9,530 nucleotides of DNA from Desulfovibrio sp. UBA4079 (GTDB taxonomy: Bacteria > Desulfobacterota > Desulfovibrionia > Desulfovibrionales > Desulfovibrionaceae). How positions within the stretch are numbered: position 1 is the stretch's first letter; each line of letters starts with the position of its first letter. The notes beneath the pieces were generated by a model. That model was not told where the DNA came from. It was given only the letters and a program-made list of their open reading frames with translations, and ran no database searches. The stretch spans positions 2,014 to 11,543 of the forward strand of contig DFYP01000075.1 in NCBI GenBank assembly GCA_002382645.1, in the 5' to 3' direction. The position numbers and the translations under genes are program-made. Shown piece after piece: positions 5,325-9,530 of the stretch.

Positions 5325-7760
5325 CTAGGCGTCCTGTTCCAGTCCCCGGTCCACCAGGTCGAATCCGGCCACCGCGCCCTCGCCGTCCATGCGCACCAGG
5401 CGCACGCCCTGGGTGGCCCGGCCCTGGGTCAGGCTGATCTCGCCCACCCCGATGCGGATGACCTTGTTGGTCGAGGTGAGCATGACGATCTCATCGCTCT
5501 CCTGGACCATGACCGCGCCCATGACCTCGCCGGTCTTGGCCGTGACGCGCATGTTGATCACGCCCTTGCCGCCGCGGGTCTGGAGCCGGTACTGGTCCAG
5601 CGGGGTGCGCTTGCCGTAGCCGCCCGAGGCCACGGTGAGGAGCTGGTCGCGGCCCGGGTCGCCGGTGACCACCGCGGCCACCACGCGGTCGTTTCCGCGC
5701 AGGGCGATGCCCTTGACCCCGGACGTGGCCCGGCCCATGGGCCGGGCGTCGCGCAGGTTGAAGCGGATGGCCGTGCCCTTGCTGGTGGCCAGAACCACGT
5801 CGGTGTCGGGCTGGACCTCGCGCACGCCCAGAAGCTCGTCCCCGGGCTTGAGGAGCACGGCCTTGATGCCCGTGGAGCGGCAGTTGGCGTAGAGTTCCAG
5901 GCTGGTGCGCTTGATCATGCCCCGGCGGGTGACGAAGAGCAGGAAGCGGTCCGGGTCGAACTCGCGCACCGAGATGGCCGTGGCGATGACCTCGTCCTTG
6001 TCCAGGGGCAGGAGGTTGGCCATGTGCGCGCCCTTGGCGTAGCGGCTGCCCTCGGGCACGCGGTGGGCCTTCATCTGGTACATCCGGCCCTGGTTGGTGA
6101 AGACCAGCAGGTGCTGGTGGTTCGTGGTCATGAGGAAGGTGTGCACGAAGTCGCCGTCCGTGGTCTGGACCCCGGCGATGCCCTTACCGCCCCGGCGCTG
6201 CTGGTGGTAGTTCGAGAGCGGCGTGCGCTTGACGTAGCCGCGCTGGGACAGGGTGATGACCACCTCCTCGTCCGGGATGAGGTCCTCCACGTCGATGCTG
6301 GCCGCGTCGTCGCGCACGAGCTCGCTCTGGCGCGGGCTGGCGTAGGTCTTCTTGACCTCCAGGAGCTCCTGCCGGATGACGCCCTTGAGGACCTCCTCGT
6401 TCTCCAGGATGCTCTTCAAGTACTGGATGAACTTCAAGAGCTCCTTGTACTCCTCCAGGAGCTTCTCGCGCTCCAGGCCGGTGAGCCGCTGCAGGCGCAT
6501 GTCCAGGATGGCCTGGGCCTGGGGCTCGGAGAGCTTGAACTTGCTGCCCAGGGCGGCCTTGGCCGCCACGGCGTCCTTGGCCGCGCGGATGACCTTGACC
6601 ACGGCGTCGATGTTGTCCAGGGCGATGCGCAGGCCTTCCAGGATGTGGGCCCGCTTCTCGCTCTTGTCCAGGTCGAAGCGCGAGCGCCGGATGATGACCT
6701 CGCGGCGGTGGTCCAGGAAATGGGCCAGGACCTGCTTGAGATTCAGGAGCTGCGGCCGGTTCCCGGCCACGGCCATCATGTTGATGCCGAAGCTCGTCTC
6801 CAGCGGGGTGTACTTGTAGAGCTGGTTGACGATGATCTCGGCCAGGGCCCCGCGCTTGAGGTCCAGCACGATGCGGATGCCGCGGCGGTCGGACTCGTCG
6901 CGCAGGTCGGCCACGCCGTCGATCTTCTTCTCGTTGACCAGGGCGGCGATCTTCTCCACCAGGGTGGACTTGTTGAGGGCGTAGGGGATTTCCGTGATGA
7001 CCACGGACTCCTTGGCGCCCTTCTTCTGCTCCTCCACCAGGACCCGGCCGCGGATCTTGATGCTGCCCCGGCCGGAGAGGTAGGCCTCTTCCAGGCCCTT
7101 GCCCGCGTAGATGATGCCCCTGGTGGGGAAGTCCGGGCCCGGGATGCGGGCCATGAGCTCGCGGATCTCGCACTCCGGGTTGTCCAGGAGGTGCACGGCG
7201 CCGTCGCAGAGCTCGCCCAGGTTGTGCGGCGGGATGTTCGTGGCCATGCCCACGGCGATGCCCGCGGTGCCGTTCAGCAGCAGGTTGGGCACCTTGGCCG
7301 GCAGGACCTCGGGCTCCTGCAGGGTGTTGTCGTAGTTCGGCCGGAAGTTGACGGTCTCCTTCTCGATGTCGGCCAGGAACTCCGAGGTGAGCCGGGACAT
7401 GCGCACCTCGGTGTAGCGCATGGCCGCCGCGGCGTCGCCGTCGATGGAGCCGAAGTTGCCCTGGCCGTCCACCAGGGGGTCGCGCATGGAGAATTCCTGG
7501 GCCATGCGCACGAGCGCGTCATAGACCGCCGAGTCGCCGTGGGGGTGGTACTTGCCGATGACATCGCCGACCACGCGGGCGGACTTCTTGTACGGCCGGT
7601 TCCAGCCGTTGCCCAGGTCGTGCATGGCGTACAGGATGCGCCGGTGCACGGGCTTGAGCCCGTCGCGCACGTCCGGGATGGCCCGGCCGATGATGACCGA
7701 GAGCGAATACTCCAGGTACGATTTTTTCAATTCTTCTTCGATGGTGACGAAATTATCCAC
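5325..7760 (-). CDS. gyrA: DNA gyrase subunit A
   Basis: GyrA is the cleavage-reunion subunit of the A2B2 gyrase that introduces negative supercoils using ATP. The complete protein is 811 residues. The catalytic tyrosine is Y116 in AAAMRYTE. The quinolone-determining segment HPHGDSAVYDALVRM keeps S77 and D81, matching the sensitive residues S83 and D87 of E. coli. The GyrA box QRRGGKG is at 521-527, at the start of the C-terminal beta-pinwheel, and marks this as gyrase and not topoisomerase IV ParC; a second box-like QTRGGKG is at 727-733. It lacks the long acidic tail of the 875-residue E. coli protein. The start is a GTG (7758-7760) with GGAGG 5 bases upstream. It follows gyrB by 42 bases and precedes the TPR lipoprotein gene by 28 bases, suggesting one operon. 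The promoter is outside the window or upstream of gyrB. Confidence 0.98.
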   Translation of the reverse strand: MDNFVTIEEELKKSYLEYSLSVIIGRAIPDVRDGLKPVHRRILYAMHDLGNGWNRPYKKSARVVGDVIGKYHPHGDSAVYDALVRMAQEFSMRDPLVDGQGNFGSIDGDAAAAMRYTEVRMSRLTSEFLADIEKETVNFRPNYDNTLQEPEVLPAKVPNLLLNGTAGIAVGMATNIPPHNLGELCDGAVHLLDNPECEIRELMARIPGPDFPTRGIIYAGKGLEEAYLSGRGSIKIRGRVLVEEQKKGAKESVVITEIPYALNKSTLVEKIAALVNEKKIDGVADLRDESDRRGIRIVLDLKRGALAEIIVNQLYKYTPLETSFGINMMAVAGNRPQLLNLKQVLAHFLDHRREVIIRRSRFDLDKSEKRAHILEGLRIALDNIDAVVKVIRAAKDAVAAKAALGSKFKLSEPQAQAILDMRLQRLTGLEREKLLEEYKELLKFIQYLKSILENEEVLKGVIRQELLEVKKTYASPRQSELVRDDAASIDVEDLIPDEEVVITLSQRGYVKRTPLSNYHQQRRGGKGIAGVQTTDGDFVHTFLMTTNHQHLLVFTNQGRMYQMKAHRVPEGSRYAKGAHMANLLPLDKDEVIATAISVREFDPDRFLLFVTRRGMIKRTSLELYANCRSTGIKAVLLKPGDELLGVREVQPDTDVVLATSKGTAIRFNLRDARPMGRATSGVKGIALRGNDRVVAAVVTGDPGRDQLLTVASGGYGKRTPLDQYRLQTRGGKGVINMRVTAKTGEVMGAVMVQESDEIVMLTSTNKVIRIGVGEISLTQGRATQGVRLVRMDGEGAVAGFDLVDRGLEQDA

Positions 7761-7765
7761 ACGTT

Positions 7766-7770
7766 CCTCC
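7766..7770 (-). promoter_or_regulatory. Ribosome binding site fixing the GTG start of gyrA
   Basis: GGAGG on the minus strand lies 5 bases before the GTG at 7758-7760. It supports the non-ATG start. The first in-frame ATG is at M46, inside the conserved RRILYAM, so it cannot be the start. Confidence 0.85.
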
Positions 7771-7802
7771 GATATGAGACGGGGGGCGGCCGCCAGGCCG
7801 TC

Positions 7803-9530
<1,728 letters not shown>

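Noticed and set aside
4472..5437. A 321-codon plus-strand open frame opposite the TPR lipoprotein gene
   Set aside because: It covers the lipoprotein gene and the end of gyrA and has the same shadow composition; the minus-strand reading has a signal peptide, lipobox and TPR pattern.

Overview
The window is an ordinary stretch of core chromosome from a high-GC Gram-negative bacterium. I infer a sulfate-reducing deltaproteobacterium of the Desulfovibrio type. This rests on a GyrB with the Gram-negative insert, a roughly 810-residue GyrA without an acidic tail, an alpha-type glutamine synthetase behind a sigma-54-like promoter, and the gyrB-gyrA order. No phylogeny could be run. I see no CRISPR array, insertion sequence, prophage, defence system, tRNA or rRNA. 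Most of the interest is in the glnA control region.

Left part (1-1775, minus strand): the first 144 codons of topA (DNA topoisomerase I) run off the left edge. Upstream of it on the same strand is a complete Nramp-family metal transporter. The 78-base gap between them has no clear terminator and a set of short TCCCTG repeats. Divergent from the transporter, a plus-strand gene at 1856-2818 encodes a COG1313/PflX-type radical SAM protein with an extra N-terminal cysteine cluster.

Middle (2819-4473): a 263-base, comparatively AT-rich gap leads to glnA. It holds a 12-base direct repeat, a 13-base-arm inverted repeat and a sigma-54-type promoter about 80 bases before the start codon. The layout resembles an enhancer-activated nitrogen-regulated promoter. 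glnA ends at a strong UUCG-loop terminator that can also serve the convergent minus-strand genes.

Right part (4511-9530, minus strand): the reading order is gyrB (5' end beyond the right edge), gyrA, and a small TPR lipoprotein gene. Gaps of 42 and 28 bases suggest one transcript. In many bacteria gyrB and gyrA lie close to dnaA-dnaN and oriC, so the origin may lie just beyond the right edge; this is an inference. Gyrase, which adds negative supercoils, and topoisomerase I, which removes them, therefore lie a few kilobases apart on one strand, with glnA and the radical SAM gene between them on the other.
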